NCBI RefSeq assembly: GCF_000783395.1
Contig: NZ_JSFK01000048.1
Span: forward strand, 1-42,607
Direction of reading: 5' to 3'
Origin: Pseudomonas chlororaphis
Lineage (GTDB): Bacteria; Pseudomonadota; Gammaproteobacteria; Pseudomonadales; Pseudomonadaceae
DNA: 42,607 nucleotides
Part shown: piece after piece, positions 30,061-37,482 of the stretch
Layout of the letters: the number at the start of each line of letters is the position of its first letter
How positions within the stretch are numbered: the stretch's first letter is position 1
Position numbers and translations under genes: made by a program
The notes under the pieces: model-generated
The model's database searches: none
Told to the model about the DNA's origin: nothing
The model's input: the letters and a program-made list of their open reading frames with translations, nothing else

Positions 30061-33000
30061 TTAGGTCTTCGAGACATCCAAAACGAAAACATCGATCAGG
30101 CCAATGAGCTCTGATGGTAGCGTCTTCTGAATGCTCGCTTTCAGTTCTTGGGCAGTATTTAAAGTCGTATTTTTGAGGCCTGCGACCTTTACATCAGGGC
30201 CGAACCAGATGGCAAGATAAATGCCCTGTTGTTCTGCATCAGGATGGATTGAGTAGCGATCATAGAGTTGCGCAGCGGCGGCTGTGTACAGCTCTCTATG
30301 CCACTGACCCTTTACCTCCACCACGAGCAATCTTCTTTTACCACCAATGAACTTGGCCGCAGTGAAATCGCTGCGGTTTTCACTTTTCATCTGGTGCTCT
30401 GACGTGATCGTGATGCCTTGTGCCTTGAGCGTTAAGTCCAGCCGTTCAGCAATGACTTCGGTGGCCTTGACTTCTCCCAACCGCTCATCTCCATTGTAGA
30501 AACGGTCTGCTGGGTTGAACTCCCCACCGTCTATGGCTTTCTGAAAGTCCTGAAGTTCTTGGAGGACAAGTTGACGCAGGCCCTCAACGTTCACGACTGT
30601 ATCCCGATCAAGCCGATTTACGATCTCGTCTGGTGTGGGTGGCTCGAAGTTTTTTAGCGCTTTTTGTCTAATTTTATTAGCTCGGATGCTTTTGAGGTCG
30701 TTCCCCATGTCTGCAAATCTTTGATCGGCAATAAGACGTTCAAGGACATGTACGGCTTCATCGGATTCATCCAAACTGATCAGCCAGACAACCTGCGTAA
30801 GAAAACGATATGCAGTTTCCCCGCTAGGGCTTCCAGTACCATAATGACTCGGCAAGTCCACTTTTGGCCATTTGTCTATGAAGGCATTTAGAATATCTTC
30901 TACCTTTCCTAACGTGAGCTTAGGCCAATAAGGGTGCTCGCCGTGAGTGAGTCGCCCAGAACGCTCGTTAAAGTAAAAAATATTGTTCTCGTCACCTTTA
31001 ATGAAGTCCCAATATGCTTTAGGTGTATCTTCTAAGAAGTAGAAAGCGCGCAAAAACCAAAAAATTCGTTTCTTCTCTAACTCCTCATCATCCGTAGGAT
31101 TAGGCCATTCGGACATAAAGTTTTCACAGCGCTCTGCGATTATTTCTTTAAGAGCATCACGATTTCCAAATTCAGCTGCAATCTCAAAAAGATTTTCTAG
31201 CGTCACGAGAGCTAACTCAGAAAAGCGCCCTAACCACTCTATCGAAAGAGTCCCCCGCAGATGACTGAATCTGTCATCGCTACGCAACAGCCAAACTTCA
31301 GGATTTAAGCAGTGTGACTGCGATAGTTGTGGTTCGACATACTGTCGAAGAAAATTCTCAGCACTTCCTGGTTCCGCAAAAATCCGCCGGTCAACCTCAG
31401 CTTTAAGCGAGTCGCGCTCTTCTTGCGAAACAGCGTCGTAGCCCATGTCAATATTGGTGCGCAGTGCAGTTAGCAGACTCATGTCAACGTTTTCTAGGTT
31501 GCCGTCGTTACGCATTATCTCTAAACAGGCTGCAAAGAGAACAGGTTCAGTGCTTGCGCCCTTCGATGCACATTGTAGTTCTGCGAGCTCGAATAGTTCG
31601 GGAACATGGGGCGCAATGAAATCGAGACAGTTTTTTAGAGCGTTTCGAACAAGTGCGTCATCACCCACTTCAAGCTCTATCTCATCTGGCGACATCAAAA
31701 CCAAGTCAGCGAAACGCACTAGACAACGCCAATGCCGTCCGCCTTCAATCAATTCTCGGTTATCCTCAAAGTACTGGATGTTGGCTTTATGTATGTCTTC
31801 GCGTTGACGCTTATGACGATTAAATTTTCGGTTATGTCTGAAAAACAACCGATGATTGTCTCGCGCTGATTGCGCGGCTGCTCTGTTAAATTTTGTCCAC
31901 TCGCGCATAAAAGCGACTTTTTTCGTTGCCTGCTCACGCATAAGTCTGCGCAAAACATTCGGGCCTCGTTCATCCTTTTTAAGATGGAACTGATGCATCG
32001 CGATGAAGTTGGCCCACAAAGTTGGATTGTCGAGGTCAAACGCCAGGTTAACTATAAAAAAATAATCGCAGGACTGAAAGCGAAGGCCAGTATGGGAGTG
32101 AAAGTCAAATTTGTGTATCTTGGTCTCGAAAATCTGATCACGATCAGTGAGCTTGGCGAATGCGAGGGCAATAATTTCTTGTCGCAGACTGTGGTTGTTT
32201 TGAATTGCTTTAACAGCTTCGCTCTGATCCGGTGACTTGTGATGATGAAAAATTAAATTTTCGAGCCATCTCCAAATTCGCTCTGCGGTAAATGGGGGTA
32301 ATGCTAATTCGAAATATCTATCTAGCATCAGCCCAGAAATTTTGCTGATACCTACCCGGCACTTACACTCGAAATGCTTTTTACCACACGTGCAAGTAAT
32401 ATTGCCTGTTAAGTCATCCAATAAATCTTCGATGATTTCCAAGTTTAAATCATTGATGAAGCGCCTCAAGAAATAACGCGCACCAATCGCAGATTTGTAA
32501 GATGCCTGCTCCGTGGGATAAAGCTTCGAGCAGATACGAAGAAACTCAGCAAGATAGGCTCGATCAAATGATTGCGGTCCGAGAGCGGTTATTATGGTGG
32601 CCGCTGCCTTGAGTGAAGTCTGACTTGCTTCAACAGTCAAGGATGTTAAGTCGGCTTTGAAGTCGTAGTTTTTTAAGTCAAGCAAGCATTTACAGGCCAA
32701 TAAACGAGCGTGTTCGATTTCATCAGGATTTAAAACGAGGTGACGTAGTTCATCTCTCAACAGCCCTATTGCTGGCGAGCCTGTCAATAGCTCAAGAATC
32801 AGATCTCGCAGGTGCCCATCACCTCCAGATGAGAGAAGAGGCTTGATCTCTTTCATGACATCCTCAGTAAAGAAGCCTGCGGCACTGAACCTGCGCCAAG
32901 AATCCCCTCGTCGAAAATAGGGATCTTTCGTTTCAATGTCTTTTAAGCACTTTATGAGTAGACGTTTTGAAGAGTGCTCAAGTTGAGAGGGGTCGCCGTT

Positions 33001-34083
33001 CGCCAGCACTGCGTAGGGATCAAGTTCAATGGCTGTTTCCTGAATAGACTTGTTGCCTAGCGCGGCTAACCATCCCAGCAGACCTCTGAGCTCGTCCCGG
33101 ACAGTGGAGTTTGGAGCAATGATGGGTAAGCATTTGTGAATCGTCAGATGGTCAGACGGATCAGCTATGCGTTTGGCCAGATAATCCGCGGCACAATATT
33201 CAGCGACAATCTTGTGAACCGGCCGATGCTGATCTGCATTGTCTCCAGGTTTGAAAAGCCGTGTTGCAAGGATGCCTTCAGCTGCAGTTGGGCTTTCAAA
33301 TAAGGAGGTCAGAAGTGGGTAGATTCGGTCTGCCGTTGCTTCGCTCGTTCCTACACCTTCTGCACCAGAAAGCAAAATTTTGGTGAACACTTCAGACGAC
33401 AGATCAATTTTTTGTGTGATCGAAAGGGGTTGGCTGGCCTTCGCTACGGTGGCGTTGGCCTCCTTCGCCAAGCGTTCGACTGCTTGGGAGAATATATTTC
33501 TCTTGTCGGTGAATCGTCTGCCGCTCTCTATGTAGGCGTCTGCAAACATTTTCAAGAACTGGGGATTGGGCAGTAGCGCGGCTAAGTCAAATCTAGCAAC
33601 TTCCGCTTGAAACGCTGCAAAGTCTTCACTTGGAGCGTGGTGTTGAAAAATCTGTTCTTGCTCCACTTCCTCAAATTCAACCAGCCTTACCACGAGCGGT
33701 GAGCATCCAAGATACTCCTCGAATGCGCTTGTGGCGGCAGTGCCCCACTCGCTGGATCTGCTCGAGATAATCACATGCGTTGGCTTTGCTTTACTGGCGT
33801 TAGCCAGAAGGCCATGTATCCCCGATTGGTCCAGTTTGGCCAACTCATCAAACGCATCGATGACAAGCGGTGAATGCTCGACGTCGGTGCCTACGTGTTT
33901 GAATTTGTTTGCGGTGACGGTAGAAGTGCCTAGCTGTCGGGCTAGGCTTCCCATTAGATCAGTCTTCCCGCCGCCTGGTTCGGCTAAGACAACGACGTAA
34001 TTTGAGGCGGCCAGTAGCGCCTCCTCAGTGAAAGCACTGTCTTGATTGACGAGTCTGCGCGGAAGATAAAAATCTGGAGTCAT
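30061..34083 (-). CDS. STAND/NACHT-like NTPase with C-terminal PD-(D/E)XK nuclease domain
   Basis: A 1340-aa protein. The N-terminal P-loop NTPase begins almost at once: Walker A VVLAEPGGGKT (31-41, K40), Walker B SPLVIDAFDEL (71-81), sensor-like THVIISSRS (102-110), and a winged-helix-type RPVHKIVAEYCAADYLAKR (287-305) as in NACHT/STAND proteins. The middle 850 residues are helical, HEAT-like, with a four-Cys cluster C564/C566/C573/C575. The end (1236-1290) has D1239, then VVEVKGQW with E1256 and K1258, followed by AAAAQLYDRY, the D...ExK pattern of a PD-(D/E)XK nuclease. Inferred role: phage sensing by the repeats, NTP-driven assembly, nucleic-acid cleavage. Avs-type proteins have the nuclease at the N-terminus; the order is reversed here. 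AT-richer than the phage genes. Confidence 0.85.
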   Translation of the reverse strand: MTPDFYLPRRLVNQDSAFTEEALLAASNYVVVLAEPGGGKTDLMGSLARQLGTSTVTANKFKHVGTDVEHSPLVIDAFDELAKLDQSGIHGLLANASKAKPTHVIISSRSSEWGTAATSAFEEYLGCSPLVVRLVEFEEVEQEQIFQHHAPSEDFAAFQAEVARFDLAALLPNPQFLKMFADAYIESGRRFTDKRNIFSQAVERLAKEANATVAKASQPLSITQKIDLSSEVFTKILLSGAEGVGTSEATADRIYPLLTSLFESPTAAEGILATRLFKPGDNADQHRPVHKIVAEYCAADYLAKRIADPSDHLTIHKCLPIIAPNSTVRDELRGLLGWLAALGNKSIQETAIELDPYAVLANGDPSQLEHSSKRLLIKCLKDIETKDPYFRRGDSWRRFSAAGFFTEDVMKEIKPLLSSGGDGHLRDLILELLTGSPAIGLLRDELRHLVLNPDEIEHARLLACKCLLDLKNYDFKADLTSLTVEASQTSLKAAATIITALGPQSFDRAYLAEFLRICSKLYPTEQASYKSAIGARYFLRRFINDLNLEIIEDLLDDLTGNITCTCGKKHFECKCRVGISKISGLMLDRYFELALPPFTAERIWRWLENLIFHHHKSPDQSEAVKAIQNNHSLRQEIIALAFAKLTDRDQIFETKIHKFDFHSHTGLRFQSCDYFFIVNLAFDLDNPTLWANFIAMHQFHLKKDERGPNVLRRLMREQATKKVAFMREWTKFNRAAAQSARDNHRLFFRHNRKFNRHKRQREDIHKANIQYFEDNRELIEGGRHWRCLVRFADLVLMSPDEIELEVGDDALVRNALKNCLDFIAPHVPELFELAELQCASKGASTEPVLFAACLEIMRNDGNLENVDMSLLTALRTNIDMGYDAVSQEERDSLKAEVDRRIFAEPGSAENFLRQYVEPQLSQSHCLNPEVWLLRSDDRFSHLRGTLSIEWLGRFSELALVTLENLFEIAAEFGNRDALKEIIAERCENFMSEWPNPTDDEELEKKRIFWFLRAFYFLEDTPKAYWDFIKGDENNIFYFNERSGRLTHGEHPYWPKLTLGKVEDILNAFIDKWPKVDLPSHYGTGSPSGETAYRFLTQVVWLISLDESDEAVHVLERLIADQRFADMGNDLKSIRANKIRQKALKNFEPPTPDEIVNRLDRDTVVNVEGLRQLVLQELQDFQKAIDGGEFNPADRFYNGDERLGEVKATEVIAERLDLTLKAQGITITSEHQMKSENRSDFTAAKFIGGKRRLLVVEVKGQWHRELYTAAAAQLYDRYSIHPDAEQQGIYLAIWFGPDVKVAGLKNTTLNTAQELKASIQKTLPSELIGLIDVFVLDVSKT

Positions 34084-34424
34084 GGTAAAAAATCGAAATG
34101 GATAGTGATTAACTGCACCCGTTTTCAGGCGCCATTTAATTTTAATTCAACCGCAGTACTGGTTTTCTTTCTGAAGATACTACGTCATTTCGCGATCAGA
34201 GTAAGCGTTCCTAACGTTCAAGGCAGGGTCCGCTTAGGGAGGCGTCGGGTGACATAGTGGAAAGGCGCATATTGCAGGGTTTCATTGGGTCAAAAATATT
34301 TTCCAAAGCCCTTGACGTCCGCGCTTTAAAAAACTACGGTCTACTGGTCCTTTCTGATTTTATCAGCAAGCTGACATAGCTATTAACCTCAATAGAGTCT
34401 TACAGAAGTTGCACAAAGTGCCTT

Positions 34425-34454
34425 CTTGACTCGTGTATACACTCTCTTTGGAGA
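34425..34454 (+). promoter_or_regulatory. Promoter/operator and RBS for the 128-aa cargo gene
   Basis: TTGACT at about 34426, a perfect 10-bp palindrome GTGTATACAC (34433-34442) and a GGAGA Shine-Dalgarno (34450-34454) before the ATG at 34461. The 377-bp gap (34084-34460) is divergent between this gene and the STAND gene; a second TTGACG at about 34312 could serve either direction. No gene is seen in the gap. Confidence 0.4.
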
Positions 34455-34460
34455 CTGATT

Positions 34461-34847
34461 ATGCCTGCCTATTTTAACCTCGATACATTTTCCAGCATCC
34501 TGCGCTATCTGATTCTTGCGGCTCAAGCCAAACGGGTAGTACCGTATAACGAGCTAGAGAATGCTTTCGGCCTAAGCCATAACATGGCTGGTTTCTACGC
34601 GGGAATGGTTGGCAATTTTTGCTACGATAATAAGTTGCCACTCTTGAACTCCCTCGTCATCAATACGACAGCTTGTAAGCCCTCGGAAGGTTTTGACGCC
34701 TATTTGGACGACTCAAAAATGACTTGGGGCGATTGCTTGGCCCAATGCTGGAAGTATTTCCACCTAACAACTTCTCGTGTACATCAGGTGAAGAACTTCT
34801 CCGGTTTAACTGACTCGGTCCGGAAATGGGGTGCACAAGAGCTGTAA
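34461..34847 (+). CDS. 128-aa protein with HTH-like N-terminus, unknown
   Basis: Starts MPAYFNLDTFSSILRYLILA with a good Shine-Dalgarno. Residues 28-45 (VPYNELENAFGLSHNMAGFY) suggest a winged helix or HTH. The middle LPLLNSLVINTTACKPSEGF recalls small accessory proteins that carry a P-L-L-x-S-L-V-V pattern, but I cannot name the family. It is divergent from the STAND-nuclease gene and may be its regulator or partner. It is followed by a hairpin terminator. Confidence 0.75.
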   Translation: MPAYFNLDTFSSILRYLILAAQAKRVVPYNELENAFGLSHNMAGFYAGMVGNFCYDNKLPLLNSLVINTTACKPSEGFDAYLDDSKMTWGDCLAQCWKYFHLTTSRVHQVKNFSGLTDSVRKWGAQEL

Positions 34848-34868
34848 GTGCATAAAACATAGAACATG

Positions 34869-34892
34869 CAAGGGTGGCAGTTGTCGCCCTTG
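34869..34892 (+). terminator. Hairpin after the 128-aa gene
   Basis: CAAGGG (34869-34874) pairs with CCCTTG (34887-34892), 22 bp after the stop codon; the hairpin is followed by TATGATGTTT, a weak T-run. Probable terminator. Confidence 0.55.
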
Positions 34893-35048
34893 TATGATGT
34901 TTATCAATTTTAGCGACATGCCCGTTAAAGAGAACTCCTGATTCTAAAACGCGTTGAACGATGAATGGCCGCTGCCATCCCGTAGTTTTTAGTCTCGTAG
35001 GTCGAAGGCAAGACGTGCAGTAATTAGACGCTATTGAGGAGTATAATA

Positions 35049-35255
35049 TTGGGGTATTTCATCGGTCTTGTTACTCTCGCAGTACTGGTTCTGTCTATCG
35101 GACTAGGGTTTGCTAACGAAAATTGGTTCACAGTCCTTGGTTTAGCAATTGTGGTCATTTCCTCTTTTACCTCAATTGCCATATCACTCAAAAATGCGAG
35201 AAGTGCTGCACAAGCAAGAAAGCTAGCCTTAGGCTTTCCTGCCGGAAATCGATGA
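35049..35255 (+). CDS. Small two-helix membrane protein
   Basis: I choose TTG 35049, seven bases after GAGGAG; an upstream TTG at 35034 overlaps that Shine-Dalgarno. 68 aa with two hydrophobic helices, LGYFIGLVTLAVLVLSIGLG and WFTVLGLAIVVISSFTSIAI, and a short basic tail KNARSAAQARKLALG. Thirty-eight bp upstream of another small membrane-protein gene. Not recognised. The two together could be a membrane effector pair or a regulator of the neighbouring systems; this is speculation. Confidence 0.6.
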   Translation: MGYFIGLVTLAVLVLSIGLGFANENWFTVLGLAIVVISSFTSIAISLKNARSAAQARKLALGFPAGNR

Positions 35256-35292
35256 AAGCAAATCGTATTCCTTCAAATACACAGCAGCCATA

Positions 35293-35610
35293 ATGGGTGT
35301 GGACAACCATTCTCCAATTCAGCACCTGCAGCGGCAAATTGATGAAATTCAGAGGGTCGCAATTCAGGATGAGAAAAATTTTGTTCAACGTTTACAAATA
35401 ACTGAACGCCGCATAGATATTTGTCTAGCACAAATCAGATATCACGAAGAGGCAACGCTTCCAAAAATACTGGGCCAAGGCTCAGGCACCGTCATCCTTG
35501 GTGCAATCCTCACGATAGTCGGTTCTGTGTACTTGGCTTTCGCTGATGACACCTACAAAACCTTTTCAGCACTCGCTGGCGTATTGCGTGATTTAGGTGT
35601 GACGCTATAG
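35293..35610 (+). CDS. Coiled-coil protein with one C-terminal membrane helix
   Basis: 105 aa. Residues 9-50 form a coiled coil (IQHLQRQIDEIQRVAIQDEK). Residues 60-83 (GSGTVILGAILTIVGSVYLA) are a membrane helix with a short tail. Codirectional with the preceding small membrane protein and convergent with the RHH/coiled-coil gene downstream. Family unknown. No strong Shine-Dalgarno before the ATG, so translation may be coupled to the upstream gene. Confidence 0.6.
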   Translation: MGVDNHSPIQHLQRQIDEIQRVAIQDEKNFVQRLQITERRIDICLAQIRYHEEATLPKILGQGSGTVILGAILTIVGSVYLAFADDTYKTFSALAGVLRDLGVTL

Positions 35611-35681
35611 CTGTGAACGATCATTTTTTTGATCTTTCTTGCAGACTCAATTGATCAGCAAAGCTTAATGTGATCTCTCCC

Positions 35682-36209
35682 TCATTCTGGGAAAATCTCA
35701 ACATGAAAAGTGAACTCCTCCTCTCCCGGGATGAAGGAAAGGGAGAGCTTTGTGAGCTCGATAACTTTCATATCAGTGCCGTCTGGATTCCAGGACGCTT
35801 TGAGTAAACCTCCATTTGAAAATTCGAGTGTCTGAACAGCGCGGTCATCCTCAGGGACCGGATTGCTCAGCTCTCCGACCAAAAAATGCGGAGACATATG
35901 CGTGCTCCAGCTTTTGAACACGTACTCAGACTCAAGATAAGGCTCAGACGGCACCCTTTCAGCGTCTGAGATAGACGCCTTCTGCGCGAGCAGAATTGCG
36001 GCTTCACGCGCATCTATCAAGGTCTGCCTTAAAGCCATGTTTTCTTGTTTTAGCTCATCAAGCTGCCTCTGCAAATGACGGATTCGATACTTCATTCCTG
36101 GGTATTGAACGGCGGCTGACCGATACGCCCCGGTTACGGTTCGAAGGCCCGTTGCTGCTAGAAGGCGCTCATGAAACTCTTCATTATCAGAATTAAATTT
36201 TATCAACAT
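35682..36209 (-). CDS. RHH-like, coiled-coil DNA-binding protein (putative)
   Basis: 175 aa from the ATG at 36209 (MLIKFNSDNEEFHERLLAAT), preceded by AGGGG at good spacing; ATGs at 36215 and 36236 are less likely. The N-terminus reads as beta-strand, helix, turn, helix (LLAATGLRTVTGAYRSAAVQ), a ribbon-helix-helix layout. A coiled coil follows (RIRHLQRQLDELKQENMALR), then a 90-residue beta-rich C-terminal domain. Four GGTAC-type palindromes lie directly upstream, the first only a few bases before the Shine-Dalgarno, which strongly suggests autoregulation. It is the first cargo gene after gpG. Confidence 0.7.
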   Translation of the reverse strand: MLIKFNSDNEEFHERLLAATGLRTVTGAYRSAAVQYPGMKYRIRHLQRQLDELKQENMALRQTLIDAREAAILLAQKASISDAERVPSEPYLESEYVFKSWSTHMSPHFLVGELSNPVPEDDRAVQTLEFSNGGLLKASWNPDGTDMKVIELTKLSLSFIPGEEEFTFHVEIFPE

Positions 36210-36219
36210 AACCATCCCC

Positions 36220-36337
36220 TTTAGGTACCTAAACATCAGGCTTGGATTTTTCTACACGATCAAAAGGTACCTTCATTACACTCTAAAAGGTACCTTTTTT
36301 CGTAAAAAATATCCAAAACCTTTGGGTAAAGGTACGT
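36220..36337 (-). promoter_or_regulatory. Four-site GGTACC operator array
   Basis: TTTAGGTACCTAAA (36220-36233), AAGGTACCTT (36264-36273), AAAAGGTACCTTTT (36285-36298) and the degenerate AAAGGTACGT (36328-36337). Centres are 42, 23 and 42 bp apart, near whole helical turns, so bound proteins would sit on one face. This fills the gap between the RHH-like gene and gpG. Confidence 0.7.
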
Positions 36338-36369
36338 TTTCATGTGGGTGGTCTCAAGCGATCCCCCGC

Positions 36370-36873
36370 CTAGGCACGGTCCGACAATATTTTTGAGTTC
36401 AGGAATACCGCTGCTTTCAGGTGAGCCAAGGCTAAATCCATGATTGCGTCTTCACTCTCAGGCCCCAATTTGCCCGCTGCATCTATAGGCAGATAAGGCC
36501 GAGCTGGTACGTCCCCCCACAACTGTGGAAATTCCGCCCGTTCCCCGCCGAATTGCATCATCGCCGCATACGGCTTGTTGCTGCCAACCATGGCCGAACT
36601 CTCGGTCGCGTGCGTGGTTATCGATGCCGCCAAACCAGCAGCGCTGACCTGCAGGATCTGCCCCGGCCAGTGGCCGCGCTTTGCGCGGTTCTCAGTCGTG
36701 ACATCGGAGAGCTCCGGCCACTCTGGGCGGCCTTCGTGTTCGAAGTTTTCCTCGGTTTGGCTGGCGAGTTCGGCTGCGATGGATTGCATCAGGGGTTTGA
36801 GGTCGCCGATGGCGTCTTCGATTTGGCTGAGGGTTTTTTGCAGGTGCTGGGTCTTCAATTCGACGGTGAACAT
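36370..36873 (-). CDS. Virion morphogenesis protein (Mu gpG / gp31 family)
   Basis: 167 aa from the ATG at 36873 (MFTVELKTQHLQKTLSQIED). Family features: IAAELASQTEENFEHEGRPE with WPELS, the LQVSAAGLAASITTHAT segment and YAAMMQFGG with ARPYLPI near the C-terminus. Mu gpG acts in tail completion or head-tail joining. In Mu it is followed directly by the protease gene; here 6.5 kb of cargo intervenes. An upstream in-frame ATG at 36942 is less likely, as no family feature lies there. Confidence 0.87.
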   Translation of the reverse strand: MFTVELKTQHLQKTLSQIEDAIGDLKPLMQSIAAELASQTEENFEHEGRPEWPELSDVTTENRAKRGHWPGQILQVSAAGLAASITTHATESSAMVGSNKPYAAMMQFGGERAEFPQLWGDVPARPYLPIDAAGKLGPESEDAIMDLALAHLKAAVFLNSKILSDRA

Positions 36874-36960
36874 GGACGTCCTGTTTTGGCTTTTGGGGGG
36901 ACAGATAAACAGCCCCCATTGCCGAGCTTCACTGAGCGGCATCGGGGGCGCTGCGAGATG

Positions 36961-37170
36961 TCATTCGGGCGTCATCAGCACCGCCAACGTCATCTTGATG
37001 AACTCTTCATTCTTATCAATCGTGCTCAGCGATCCACGAACGCTGTTAGCAAAATCTGCATTGCCGGTTTTTTCAGCGAGACGAGCGAGGTCCATGATTG
37101 CAGCCTCTAGCGCTAACTGGTTTTCGTTAATTTTAAAAAGCAGGCTAGGTAACAGATCTGAATTGGCCAT
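36961..37170 (-). CDS. Small helical protein, unknown
   Basis: 69 aa, MANSDLLPSLLFKINENQLA..., predicted all-helical and without membrane segments. It lies between gp30 and gpG, where Mu has no gene, and is preceded by a 312-bp gap containing a REP element and dyad copy D. It looks like a complete gene with a GGAAT-like Shine-Dalgarno (rc of ATTCC at 37177). Possibly a Pseudomonas host-type small cargo protein; not recognised. Confidence 0.65.
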   Translation of the reverse strand: MANSDLLPSLLFKINENQLALEAAIMDLARLAEKTGNADFANSVRGSLSTIDKNEEFIKMTLAVLMTPE

Positions 37171-37262
37171 GGCTTTGATTCCTTTCGACAGTTAGTGATG
37201 TTGTTGGGTGGCTTGACCATTTTGGTGGTGCCCTAACCATTTCGAACCTGTTAGAACTACTA

Positions 37263-37282
37263 GTTTTTTAGACGATTTAATG
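37263..37282 (-). promoter_or_regulatory. Repeated late-operon dyad, copy D (weak)
   Basis: GTTTTTTAGACGATTTAATG aligns with copy B at 13 of 20 positions, including the GATTTAA core. It lies 92 bp upstream of the 69-aa gene and gpG. The weakest of the four; listed because its position fits the others. Confidence 0.35.
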
Positions 37283-37438
37283 TCGACCTCGATTCAGAAA
37301 ATGCATATCTACACCTCATAAAACCCTTCTTACATTGGCGCGATCGTTGGAGTTTTCCCGCAAAAATTTATGGTTTTCGGATGATTTCTTGAGTTCGATT
37401 TGTGAAGAGATTGTTTGCGGCGGTGTTTGGTCCACCGC

Positions 37439-37466
37439 TATCGCGAGCAGGCTCACTCCTACAGGG
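37439..37466. repeat. REP-like repeat between gp30 and the 69-aa gene
   Basis: TATCGCGAGCAGGCTCACTC followed by CTACAGG, the form of Pseudomonas REP sequences, in the gap 37171-37482. The remaining gap is AT-rich and holds no gene. REP elements inside a prophage are unusual and mark old insertion or recombination. Confidence 0.75.
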
Positions 37467-37482
37467 ATCGTGTTGTGTCAGC

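Noticed and set aside
29905..30114. 69-codon + strand frame after the STAND gene
   Set aside because: Overlaps the 3' end of the STAND gene, no Shine-Dalgarno, no family.
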